A DNA stretch of 64,000 bases, taken from assembly GCF_902686445.1 (NCBI RefSeq), contig NC_062215.1, forward strand, positions 25,876,750-25,940,749, written 5' to 3'. The notes beneath the pieces were generated by a model that saw only the letters and a list, made by a program, of their open reading frames with translations, searched no databases and had not been told where the DNA came from. A program made the translations under genes and the position numbers. Shown one piece after another: positions 12,389 to 24,200 of the stretch. Each line of letters opens with the position of its first letter. Position 1 is the stretch's first letter. The stretch comes from Sciurus carolinensis. Lineage: Eukaryota > Chordata > Mammalia > Rodentia > Sciuridae.

Positions 12389-13345
12389 AGGCCACCCCTC
12401 CCCTGTAGTCAAGAGGACAGACTGCTGTCTCTGGGTCTGGCCACCGAGGTGACCCTCTCCATCACCCAGAGAGCAGGGTGGGGGTGGTTCTCCCTGATGA
12501 CCAGGTTCTATCTCTGCAAATCACTGCGGTGAGGCTTGTGGTGGTCCTTAAGTGCCAATCTGTCTCTGTGGAGACACCTGGGTGGTCTCCCTGGGTCCCA
12601 GTCCCCATAGGTGATGCCTGAGGATTGGGGATGCTCCACCCTGAAGGGGCGCCCTAGAGACACTTTCCCATGGCAGTCCTGAGACCAGGGCTGTCACTCT
12701 TCTGCCAGGGGTCCTGGGTCCCCCTTGCTACCCACCACAGCCCTGGCCTTCCAAGTGGATACCCCTCCTGCCCTACTCCCTATGCCCTACAGGCATACTG
12801 GCCCAGGTCCACCGTCAGTGCTAGGAAGGGGCTGGGCACCCCAGGTCTGGGGAGAGTGGGAGGGAGGGGATGCACCTTTGACCCTTGTTGGGGTCTTGGT
12901 CCTGCCTTCTCTCCCTCCACCCCGTGCATGAAGGTCAACGTTGGCAGGTGGGGAGTAGGAATGGTTCTCACCCTGGGCCTGTCCCAAAGAGAGGAACCTG
13001 GGAAGACCCAGAGGTCGCCTGCCCTGTCAGGGAGCCTCATGTGACCTTGGCAATGTTGTGCCACCTCCCAAGCCCTCCCCAGCATGTCCTCACATGCACA
13101 CCCCTGTCCGTCCACCACACACCCACTCGGTCCTGCCTGGGCTCAGACCTCAACCCCTGCTGTGCCCAATGTGTGCTCAGGTGGCTTTCTCCCTGGATGC
13201 TCTGTACATAGCTAGTTTTATAACCCTGAGTGCCCCCACCCTTCCCCTCAGCACACGGGTTAAAGCTGTGTGTTCCTCCCAGTGGCTGTGATGATGACAG
13301 TGACATCCACAGTAAAGAGGAGATTGAATAAGACTGCGGCCTGGC
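12389..13345 (+). other. PDK2: PDK2 3' UTR and probable polyadenylation region
   Basis: About 0.95 kb follows the PDK2 stop codon. No perfect AATAAA precedes the likely end. The best candidates are the variant AGTAAA at 13311-13316 and AATAAG about 10 nt further on, just before a GC- and T-rich stretch. The end point is inferred, not proven. Confidence 0.55.
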
Positions 13346-13599
13346 TCCATTGCTGGGGGCGGGGGAGCCACACATACACACGTTCACACAGACTGCCACG
13401 CCCTGTGTCCCACACATGATGCCCCAGGACGTTGGTCCAGCTTGCGACCTCACCAGGGTGTACCGTGAGCAAAATTCCAGTCAGGGCTGTCCACTGCGTG
13501 CACTTGACAGCCCAGCACCCAGTGACAGGCCTGTCACTCCACCACACTTGGCGCAGCTTCGTCCTGGTGTCCCTGCCCACCCCCACAACCGGCAGACAG

Positions 13600-15223
13600 G
13601 AGTCACTGGCACATCGTAAATGTTTATTGAAAGAAATTGAGAACTGCCTCCCCCCTTCACATGCAGGTGGACACCCACGGTAGCTTCTGATGGCTTCAAG
13701 GACACACATGCCTTCCCGCCTCCCACCAGTCCCTCTGCCAGGCCCAGGTGGTGCCAGTGCCCCCAACTGCTCCTTGTCCCTGGAGCCCCACTCCCAGCCT
13801 GATGGCAGAGGGGAGGAGAGCGCTGGTCTCAGGGAGGGGACCCTGGCCCTGAGCCACAGCCCCTGGGCAGGAATGGGGTCAGCATGCACTGGTCCCGTCC
13901 GCCACTCCAGGCAGACAGTGGGGTGAGGGGTTTCTAGTCAGAAGCCCCTGGCTCCATTGGTAGGTCTAATGAAGGCCCCAGAAGCTGGGCTGGCTGCCGG
14001 CCAGCATGGTACCTGGACAACCTGTCTCTGGACACTTTCCAAAAAGGACAGATGCCATCCCCACCCAGGGGTTATTCCTGGACCTCTCTGCAGCCCGTGA
14101 GCTGCAGCCTGCACGGCCTGCCAGTTCTAGAGCCCCCTGAGCTCCTCACTGACTGGGGCCGATGGGGAGCACCAGTGGACCCTTCCAATCCAGCAGCTTC
14201 CAGGTGACCCCAGACTTGGCCTCTGCTGGCTGGGGTGAAGTGCTGGGGTTCAGCTGGCTGAGGCACTGGGCGGGCTCTGATGCCACTGCTCCCAAGTGTG
14301 TTCTGCCCCCAGCAAGGGCTCGGGTGCTCTCTGAGGGAGCAGGAGGAGGAGTCCTGGCTGGAGAGCAGGTGAGAGACCCACTCTTATTTCCACGATGCCA
14401 CAGTGCTGGGGACTCGAACCTGGGCCTTGCGCATGCGAGGCGGGCACTCTACGTGATGGGCTCTATCGCCAGCACAAGAGAGACCCACTCTTGAGTGGGC
14501 CCCAGAGGGGCAGACCTGCCGCCCTGCCTGGATGCCATCCTTGCATTGGGACTCACAGGACAGGGAAGGAGAAAAGGGGTTTTGGTCCTCCATGTCTTCT
14601 CCTAATCCTTGCAGAGGCCACAGTCATCTCTTCCTGCTCTCTCTACTCTCCTGTTGAGTCTGGGAGTCTACCCTGAGTGCAACTTGCTGTAATGCCCACT
14701 GATCTACCTGGGGAGCAGAACAGCTCTCCCCCAACACAGCCACCTTAAAGAGCTGGAGAGGCACAGCTCTGTCCCCCTGCTGAGATGCCCAGACTACCCT
14801 CTGAGCTGGAGACCCTGCTGGGTGCAGGGCCTCTGGGAGGCAGGCAGGCACCCTAGCTCACTTCATGCCCAGCACCACACTGGCCGAGGGCAGAGGGCCA
14901 GCCTGACCCCAGCTCCTCTGGGTTTCTGGACTTACATCAGCCCGGGCCTCTCTGTCCCTCTTCCCTTCAGCTGCTACCTGCCTCCCCAGGAACTCTGTGC
15001 CAAACAAGTCCTTGGAATTGGATTTATTACTGGGCCCTCTCCTTGGGGTCTCCCTTCCCGGGGACTCTGGGTCCAGACAGGGTGAGAGAGGGCATGTGCC
15101 CCCCAAGAGTGTGGGGCCAGGCCAGCCCAAGCCTGGCGCCCAGGCCCACCCCCCTGGTGAGGCCTGTGCCTGCTGAGCCTGGTGGCTGCCCGCACCCAGG
15201 TGCCAGTGCCACCCTGCCCGCCT
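13600..15223 (-). other. SAMD14: SAMD14 3' UTR with two candidate poly(A) signals
   Basis: Minus-strand AATAAA occurs at 15028-15023, about 200 nt after the stop, and at 13628-13623, about 1.6 kb after it. The distal one is followed by a GU-rich stretch (complement of the sequence below 13600). Use of both would give short and long 3' UTRs. The long form contains an antisense-to-plus ID SINE (14391-14478). The distal end lies only about 0.26 kb from the probable PDK2 end. Confidence 0.65.
14391..14478 (-). repeat. ID SINE in SAMD14 3' UTR
   Basis: The complement of an ID element: 'gtgctggggactcgaacctg', then 'ggcgggcactctacgtgatg' and 'gctctatcgccagcac'. It is in sense orientation relative to SAMD14 and CpG-rich compared with other copies. 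Confidence 0.8.
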
Positions 15224-18200
15224 CTAGCTCTTCTTGGCCTCCTGCTCCCGGCGCCGCAGCTTCTCCCGCTGCCTCGCAGCCTTCTCCTGGGCCTTGCGCT
15301 CCTTCTCTGCAGCTGCTGCCAGTTCCTTCAACTTCCGCTTCACTAGCGCCCGGTCATGCGAGTTGCTGAGCCCCAGGCTCTGAGGGGAAAATCCCAGGGT
15401 GAAGGACAGTGTCCCAGAACCCTCCAGGTTCAGGTCCAGCCAACACAGCCTGGGCCTTCCTTCTGTCCCAGCTATACACCTGAAGTGTAGCCTCTGCCTC
15501 CCACTGTGACTGGCCCAGGATCAGAAGCCCCGGTGAGAAATGGAATTGGAGTGGGTGGGAGAGATGAGGCTCGAGGGCACTGGGCCTCCCCCATCCTTGC
15601 CTCCCATTCCTCCACTTGGAATTTCAACCTGACACAAACCTGTCCAACCTGCCGAGGCCCAGAGGTGGGGAGTGACTTGCCCAAGATCACAGCTGCTCTG
15701 AGGCCAAGGTCCCTCCCCACTACCAGAGACTTTCTTACTACCTCTTCCCCAAGCAACTCAGGTAAGAACAGAGAGAGGCCAGGAACCTTCCAGCAGAGTT
15801 CAGAGGCCACTCCCCCAACCTGTCCCCATGGCACACTACTACCACTAGCCTCTGAGACAGAATGGGACCCACCTGACCAGGGGTGAGGCCTGGCTTCCCC
15901 ATGATACTGGAAAACGCAAGTACCAAAGGTCAGGGGGCAGTCCCAAAGTTAGATCAAGCTCAAGTGGTGGGCTTGAATTCCCAGCCGAACTGGGGTCCCC
16001 TACTAGAACATAAAGATTAGACCAAAGACCATGCCTAGGGGTCAGAGGTCAGGGCAGTGGCTGGAGAGAGTGGAAAGGCAGTTCAGGAGGTGGGGCTGAG
16101 GGTCAAAGGTCAGCATGAGGGGTTCCTCATCCTTGAAGTTTGCCTCAGGCTCTGTCTGGGTCATGATCCTTGCACTCTGACCTACCTTCAGTTTGCTTCC
16201 GTCCAGCTGCAGGAGCTGGGGCCCATCCACCTGTCGGGCTGCGAACTCGGCTGCGTACTGCTCCAGGTTGAGACTGTGCAGCCACTGGCCCACCTGCTGG
16301 CTGGTCCAGTGCTGGACAGTAGGGAGGGGTTCATCCAGGAACTGGGACAGAGATGGGAGAATGAGGGCGCGGCTTAGCCGTGGCATGCACACCTGGCAGA
16401 ACCAGAGATCGGGGCTCCAGCCGGCATGGTGGCCAGCCTTGCTCACCTCATCCGAAGACTGGGACAGCGTGTGGTAGGGGTAGGAACACTTGGCCTCCTG
16501 CCGGGGACCACTCGGGATCTTGGGGCTGCTGCTGGGGGGCGTGGAGTCGTCACTCAGGGTGGATTCCTACACAGGAAGGGGCGTGTGCTACTGAGGAATG
16601 AGTTAACCCCCAGGCCTGAGGGAGCCCTCTGAATCTACCATCCTGTCTCCATGGGGCTGAGGTCCTGGACTAGGCACCAGAAGTAGCTCAGTGCCCTAGG
16701 AGCTGGGCAGGTATAGGACCTGGTGACTCGTTCAGATGTCAGGACCTGTGGCCTTTGAGAGGCAGGCAGCCATCTGGAGGACACAGGACTAGAACTCAGC
16801 CACATGGAAGAGTTGGCAGGAATAGAGGTCTTGGGCTTGGTGCTGCTTCCTACAGGAAGACCGCCAGGACTCCCTGGCTTGGCTCACGTGTCCCTGGGAC
16901 CTGCCTCCTGTGGCACCCTGCTGGTAGGTGCCCTCACTGGACTATGAGTTCTATGAGGGCCTTCCGCTGGATCCTGCTCACCACAGTGTCCCCAGGGCTG
17001 GGGGCCATGGAGCTTTACGATGAAATCTGCGCAAGTCTGTGAGCAAGTCCCCTCTCTTGGGGCTTCATTTGCTCACCTGTACGAGAGGAGAGTGCCTACC
17101 TCTGCCAGCTCACTGTTAGAGCACAAGTGTGTGCTTGGGGCTTTGTGAACTGCAGAGCGCTGTGAGAACGGAAGCACACACTCGGGGTTGCCTCTGTCAC
17201 TCGGACTTGCTCCTCCTGCAGCCCGTGAGCTCTCAGAGCACTAGCCTGGGCTCCTATTCATCTCCGTATCTCTGAAGCATCACCCAACAAACAGGTGGCC
17301 CAGCTCCTGACTGGGTGTTGCGTCAGACCTGAGCCAGGCAGAACCCGTAGCGGGCAGAGAGACCCCAGGCCGGGTGAACAGCAGGGCATCGGTGTTCAGG
17401 GAGGAGCGCTGAACGGAGGAGGCGGTGAGGGAGTGAAGCAGTGAGTCACTCAGAGGCGGATGAACGCGGATGACGGATGGTCATGGAACACACAGTGGCT
17501 CTGAGGTGGACAAAAGGATTCCAGGAAGGCCCGGATCCCATCTGACCAGGGTGTAATATGTTCTGTGTCACCTGAGTCCAGGAGCCAGTTTTGGGGCAAG
17601 AAAATCCTGGGCTTACCTGTGAAGCTGACTTCTTGGGACTGAAGCCCTCGTGTTTAGGAGAGCAGGCGGGGGAGGTGGCGCTGCCCGAGGACGCCGAGCC
17701 CTTGCCGCTGTCTGTGAACCAGGAAAAGGGCAGGAACGGGGAGCCCCCTGACCGACCAGACCCCTCCACCGACTCCCTGTGAAGAGAGCATCCAGCATGG
17801 GTGTGGACACCAAGGGGAGGTTGGGAGCTGAGGGTGGGCGCTGGGCACCTCTTACCTGCTGCCCATGGACAGGCGGTTGCTGCCTTTCTCCTTCCGGCTC
17901 TTGCCAGTGGATGCTCGGCGGAGGGTGACCCTGGGGGGAGGGCAGGGGGAATGGCAGAGCTGCCCACTGTGCTGGCCTTACCCCAGCAGCTCCAGCCCTG
18001 TGTGGCGGCCCCCCCTTCACTCACCCCAGGTCCAGGAACTTTCGGCGAGTCTTCTTATCCAGACCGATGGTGGGGCTGGCAGGCTCAGGAGGGCTGGCAT
18101 CCCGGCTGTCATCTTTCAGGGGACAGAGGGGGGAAAAAAGCCAGTACAGTGGCTTGCCTGTCTTCTTTGGTGGGTTGGCATATTCTTGACTTAGAATCAG

Positions 18201-21200
18201 CCAACCTGGCTCTGGTGTCCTTCACTAGCTGTGTGACCTAGGAGAAGTCACTTTCTCTCTCTGAGCTTCTGTCATTTCAAATGTGGGGGTAATAATCCCG
18301 TACATGTCATGATACCTACTGGGATGCTTCAGAAAGTCTTTTACACACTGCAAAGCACTTTACAAACCGACAAATTAGCGACCACTACTATTTACTGTTC
18401 ATTTTATCCTGGCCTTCCAATCATGGCTCAAATGTCACTTCCTCAGAGGAGTCTTTGATGATGCTCTCCAATAGGTCAGACACCCTGAAAATAGGCACTT
18501 CCGCACCATGCACATTTCCTGAGTAGCACTTATTACACTTTCTAACTGCACATTTAATTAAGGGATGATTTGATTGTTGAGCCTTTAAACTCAGAGGACA
18601 AGGGCTGCCTCTGTTTGCCCTGTTTGTGGCCCTGGACCCAGCAGTGTTAGGCATATAGTAATTGCTCTATAAATGAATGAATGAACCTTGGTGCTCATTC
18701 TCCCCGGTTCTCCCCACCCACGCCCGACAGCCACCCCGTTCCACTGGTGCAGCCACCAACTCCGTGTCGCGGGGTGCGGTTGGGGCAGCTGCAATGCCGG
18801 TGCAGACCGGCAGGGGCGCCGCCCGCGCTCACCTTCGCTGTGCGGCTCTGCGCGCGGGTGGCGGCGCACGAAGCTGGGCGAGCTGTCCGAGGAGGGCGCG
18901 GAGCGCGGCGGCGAGCTGGAGGCGGCGGCCAGGCCCTCGTGAGAGGCCGCGTTGTGCAGGGGCCGGTAGCGTGTGAGCGGCGAAGGTGGCGGCTCGTCCT
19001 CATCCAGACTGCGCCGCAAACCTGGAGGCTCCAGGCAGAAAGAGCCCCCGGCTGGGGAGCCCGGACCCGAGTGCAAAGGCGAGCGCAGCCGGTGCAGGGG
19101 ACTCCCGCAGCCATCGGTCACCTGGGGGAGGGAACAGCCCTTCACCAAGGACTTTCCTTCTCCCTTCCCAAAGGGTGAGGAGACCCGCGCACCCTGCCCA
19201 CGGTGCTGGAGCTGGCTCCTGAGTCCTGCTAGGGCCTGGACAGGGTCCCCTGGTGAGTCACATAGGGAAGGGTCGAGGTCTGCTTGCTTTGCTTACTAAC
19301 CGTTGTGACTGACACTGGACCTCTGCTGGCCTCAGCTTCCTGATCTGTAAGCTGGGTCCTGGGCAGCTTACAAACAGGGCAAATACAAGTGCTTCTTTAA
19401 TAGGAGGAGCCAGCCGGAAGTGAACTGCAGCTGACATTTAGTGGCATTATTGGAGGCTTCCCTGGAAGTTGGGAAAGCCCAGGGGGGGAGGTGTGTGTGT
19501 GTTGCCCCAACCTTGCCTCCAGGCCCATCGGAACCTTCACCGTCCTCAGCAGAGCTGGCACTGTCCCGAAGCCTTGAGCGGGAAGGCCGGTGTCTTCGGC
19601 CCTTGGCCAGCAGCTGGGCCCGGGCCTTGTGTAAACTGCTGTCCAGTCTGGTGGTCTCTGGCACAGCCAAGTCCAGATCTGCAAACCAGAAGGGGCAGAG
19701 ACCAATCCCCTGGAGGTGTCAAGCCCAGAGGTCCACCTTGTTCACACCCCAGACGTTCAGCCAGTGCTTCTGAATGCCAGGCACTGCCAGTCCAGGGGAG
19801 ACGGAAATCAGCACCCCCCACACACACAGAGGCTGGGAGGAAGCTAATCACACCAGCACATAAATACAGCCCTCGCAGAGGCACAGAGCAGTCATATTTG
19901 GAGGGGTCAGAGGGGGAACACCAACCCAGCTCCTAAGGTCTGGAGGGGTGTTGTAAATGACCAGGTGGCATATGTAATGCTGAAAGTAGGGAAGCAGGGG
20001 CGGCATCTCTAGGGATGTGGGAGGAAAGCTCTCTGGGGAGAAGGACTGGATGAGGCTGCAGACATCATGGGGATCACGGCTGCCACCTTAGAAGCATCTA
20101 CAATGCGTCAGACACTACAAACATCATCTGTCATTCAAAACAACCCCTGGAACCAGGTGTGGTGGCACATGCCTATAATCCCAGTGACTGGGGAGACCAA
20201 GGCAGGAGGATCACAAGTTCAAGGCTAGCCTCACAATTTATCAGGGTCCTAAGCAACTTAGTGAGATCCTGTCTCAAAATTTAAAGAATTAAAAGAAAAA
20301 AAAAAAAAAAGGGCTGGGGATGTGACTCAGTGGTTAAGTGCCCTTGGGGTTCAATCTCTAGTAGGTAAAAATAAAAATAAAAAAACCCAGGGAGAGGAGG
20401 CTCCCACAGCTACTATACACACTGAATAGCTGAGCGAACTGAGGCTCAGAGAGGTCAAGTCACTTGACTGAAGCCATCAGCTAGCGGTAGTCTTGGATTT
20501 GAGCCTGGCTAGACTGGCTCCAGAATCTGACCCTGTGGGGACACTTGCCGTGTTGCTCTTAGGGTTCTATTCAGAGATAACACTGGTGAGCATTTGGGGA
20601 GTTGCATTTGAAGTGAGGCCCAGGGACTCCCACAAGCCAGTGGCAGAGGCAGGAAGGAAGGCCCCACAGGCCTCTGCAGCCTGTCCTTCCCGTCTGCAGT
20701 CCGTGGCCCAATGCGAGGTCCTGAAGGAAGGAGAGCCGGCAGACGCGGTGGATCATGCACACACGCACTTACTGATCAATTTCACTTTTTGTGTGCCCCA
20801 CCTGGGAACGGTGCCCTCATGCTGGACTGGCCCTGACCTTGGCACGAGGGTCTCTGAATAGAAGATTCTTCCTGTGCCTCAGCATGGTTCAAGACCTTTC
20901 TCCTCCTCACCTCCCTTGGGATCTTCAGGACCCCATTCTATCCCTCACCCCCACCCTGTCTTGCCTGCTCCTCCCTCTTTTCTGCAGATACCCCCAAAGG
21001 CACCCCTGGCTTAATGACCACTTACGTCTATTTCTAGCTGACTTCTCCCCTGAATTCCAAGCCTGGGCACTCAGGCCATGGTCAGGGAACCCGACATGAC
21101 ACAGGACCCCCAATACCTCAAACTCAACACATCAAAACAAACACACTGCCCTGCCTCAGACTTCTCTCTTCTCTGGCTCCCTGAAAGGTTCCACTGCTCA

Positions 21201-24200
21201 GCCAAGCCACCCAGGTCAGGCAGCTCCGGGCTACCCTCCCTGCTCAGCCCCACGCCCAGCTGGTAACGTCCATGTCTAACTGCCCACTCAACACTTCCAC
21301 TGACGTGCCCTGTGGGCTCCTTCCACTTCTACGGTGAAGCCAAACCCAGGGCTGTGCCTCCCCATGAGCTGCTCCCCCAGGTCCCCGTCTTGGTAGCTCC
21401 ATCCATCCAGGTGCTCGTCAAGCCCCCAGGGTCATCCCTGACTTCTTTCTCTCCCATCCTACAAACAGATCCAGCCAGAATTCCTGTTAGCTCTGCTTTC
21501 AAAATATATCTAGACGTACTGAAATATTTATGATGAAGTGATATGATGTTTTGGATTCAGTTCAAATAATCCAGAGTAATAAGGGCAGAGAATGGAAGGG
21601 ATAGAGGTGAAACAAGGCTGGCTGTGAGTGGGCTCATGCTGAAGCGGGGTGACCAGGACATGAGCACATGTCAGAGGACAATGCATTCTTCTCTACTTCT
21701 TCTTCTTTTTTTTTTTTTTTTTGTATCAGGACTGAACCCAGGGGTGCTTAACCACTGAGCCACATCCCCAGCCCTTTCTATATTTTATTTAGAGACAGGG
21801 TCTTGCTGAGTTGCCGAGGGCCTCCCTAAGTTGCTGGGGCTGGCTTTGAACTCACGATCCTCCTGCCTCAGCCTCCCAAGCCCCTGGGATTAGAGGTGTG
21901 CGCCACCGTGCCTGGCACTCTTCTCTAATTCTGAACATGGCTGGGAGCTGGGGATGGAGCTCAGCAGCGGGCACTTGCCTAGTATGTGCAAGGCCCCAGT
22001 AATACAAAGAAAAAAATATGGTTGATATTTTTAAAAAAATATTGTTTATGATTGTGTATACACACACTCACCCATGCACACATGGAGAGGAAGGAGAGGA
22101 GGGCAGGGGAGAACACACAGCTCGGTACCATCATCTCTTGCCTTGATTATTATTAAAAAACACCCTAGCTGGTCTTCCTTCCTCCCTTCTTTCCCATGTG
22201 CAGTCTTTTTGCAGCACAGCAGCCAGTGTGATCCTAATGAAACCTGTCGGCTGTCACTCCTCTGCACAGAACCCTCCAGTGACTTCCCATCTCAAACAGA
22301 GTAAGAACCCAAATTCTCCAAGGGGCTCAATCTGTGCTCCCCTCACCTCAGAGCTTCTGCTCCTCTCCCTCCCTCCAGCCACCCTTCCTCACCCAAGTCC
22401 AGCCTGCACCTCAGGGCCTTTGCATGTCTCTTCCTACAGAGCCCTTGGCCAGATTTCTACATACCTCTCTGCCTCTCCTCCTTCAGGTCTTTTGCTCAGT
22501 GTCATGGAGGACTTCCCAGACCACTCAGTTGATGTCGCCTTCCCATACACACTCCAAAACCCCACTCCTACTTTTTCCACGTCATTTATCACTCTCTAGC
22601 ATATTGTATTATTTAAGTTTATTGTCTGTCTTCACTCCTTAGAATGTCAGCTCCACAAGGACAGATTTTTCTCTATCTTGTTCACTACCCCAGGCATAGG
22701 ACAACATCTGGCACATAGTGCACATAGTAGGCACTTAGTTAAGTACTTGTTTTTCATTTTTGTTTTTGCAGTAACCAGGGTCTCCCACATGCTAGGCAAG
22801 TGCTCTATCACTGAGCTACACTCCCAGTCCTTTTTATTTTGGGATAGGTTCTGAGACTGGCCTCAAATTTGTAATCTTCTTGCCCTGGCCTTAAATTTAT
22901 TTTTTATTATTTTATTTTTGGTCCTGGAGCATTAGACCCTGGGCTGCTTTACCACTGAGTACATCCCCTGCCCATTTTACTTTGCATTTTGAGACAGAAT
23001 CTCACTAAGTTACTGAGGATCTTGCTAAATTGCTGAGGCTGGCATCGAACTTGTAATCCTCCTGCCTCGGCCTCCAGAGTTGCTGGGATTACAGGCGTGT
23101 GCCACCATGCCAACATTTGTGTAAGTACTATTTTAATAAAAGAAGATAGTCCTGTTGATTGGCCTTCTTTGCACACATGGGGTGCCTGTTCTCCCCGTCT
23201 AGACTGAACTGCCTCAGCTCAGGCCTCTGCCAGCTGCCCCCACCTCTGCCATCCCAGAGCATGGCTTCTGCATCTGTGTATTCTTCCCTCCCCACACCTT
23301 CCACGGGTTTGAAGGAACTTTCTAAAGCACCTTTCTTGCCATGTTCTCTACTTTCCTGCTCTGACCCGCTGGCGTGTGGGGTAGGGGATCCCACAGCCAA
23401 CATACAGTCCAGCTCCTCAGCCCTGCATTCAAGATCTTGGAGACCCCGCCCACCTTTCTGTTTCCCAGACTCCTCCTGCTCCAGACTCTTATGCTACACC
23501 TCACATAAGGACATGGGCTCTGGAGCCGTGTGGCTCAGGTCAAGTGCAATTTTGTCGCTTGCTGGGTGTACCTGGACAAGTCACTTACTTACATTAGGTA
23601 CTGGCTCCCTCATCTGTAGAAAGGGGTCAAACCAGCAGTATCTTACCGAGAGCCTTGTCGTGTGCACTAAGTAGAATCATCCCCATAAAGTGCTTCATCA
23701 TGCCTGCAACTTGGAGACTGCCTAATGGGCATTTGCTGCTGATGGCGAGCAGTGCTGAATTGCCTGCACCCACCCGTGTATACACCTGAATCTACGCCCG
23801 CCTTTGCCTCTGCGCCCACCCTCCCTCAGTGCCAGCATGCCACCCCTTCTGTCTGGCTGACTCTAGCGCCTCACCCCCGCTCCCTCCTCCTCAGGCCTCA
23901 CAGGACGTTTGTCCTTGTCTATCTCTGTGAGCTCTCATGATATGTGCCCCTGCTTGTCCCCACCCTAGAAATCAGGCTCCCTGAGGGCAGTGACTTGATC
24001 TGCCTTGTTCTTTGCTGCCTTTCCCCAGAGCCTGGCACCCATCAGGAGCCTGTGGATCTTTCCTGGATGGCTGAGGCGACAAGGATGCCTGTGGGCTACT
24101 TTATCTAGACAAGGCCTCAGCCTGGCTGACAATAGAGCTGAGGTTGTAGAAAGACCCAGAGTTTCCTAAGGAGAGGGAATGGTGCAGGCTTGGGCTTGGG

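Noticed and set aside
14425..14440. NRF1-like TTGCGCATGCGAG in the SAMD14 3' UTR
   Set aside because: It lies within the ID element where CpG-containing variants arise by chance, and is far from any promoter.
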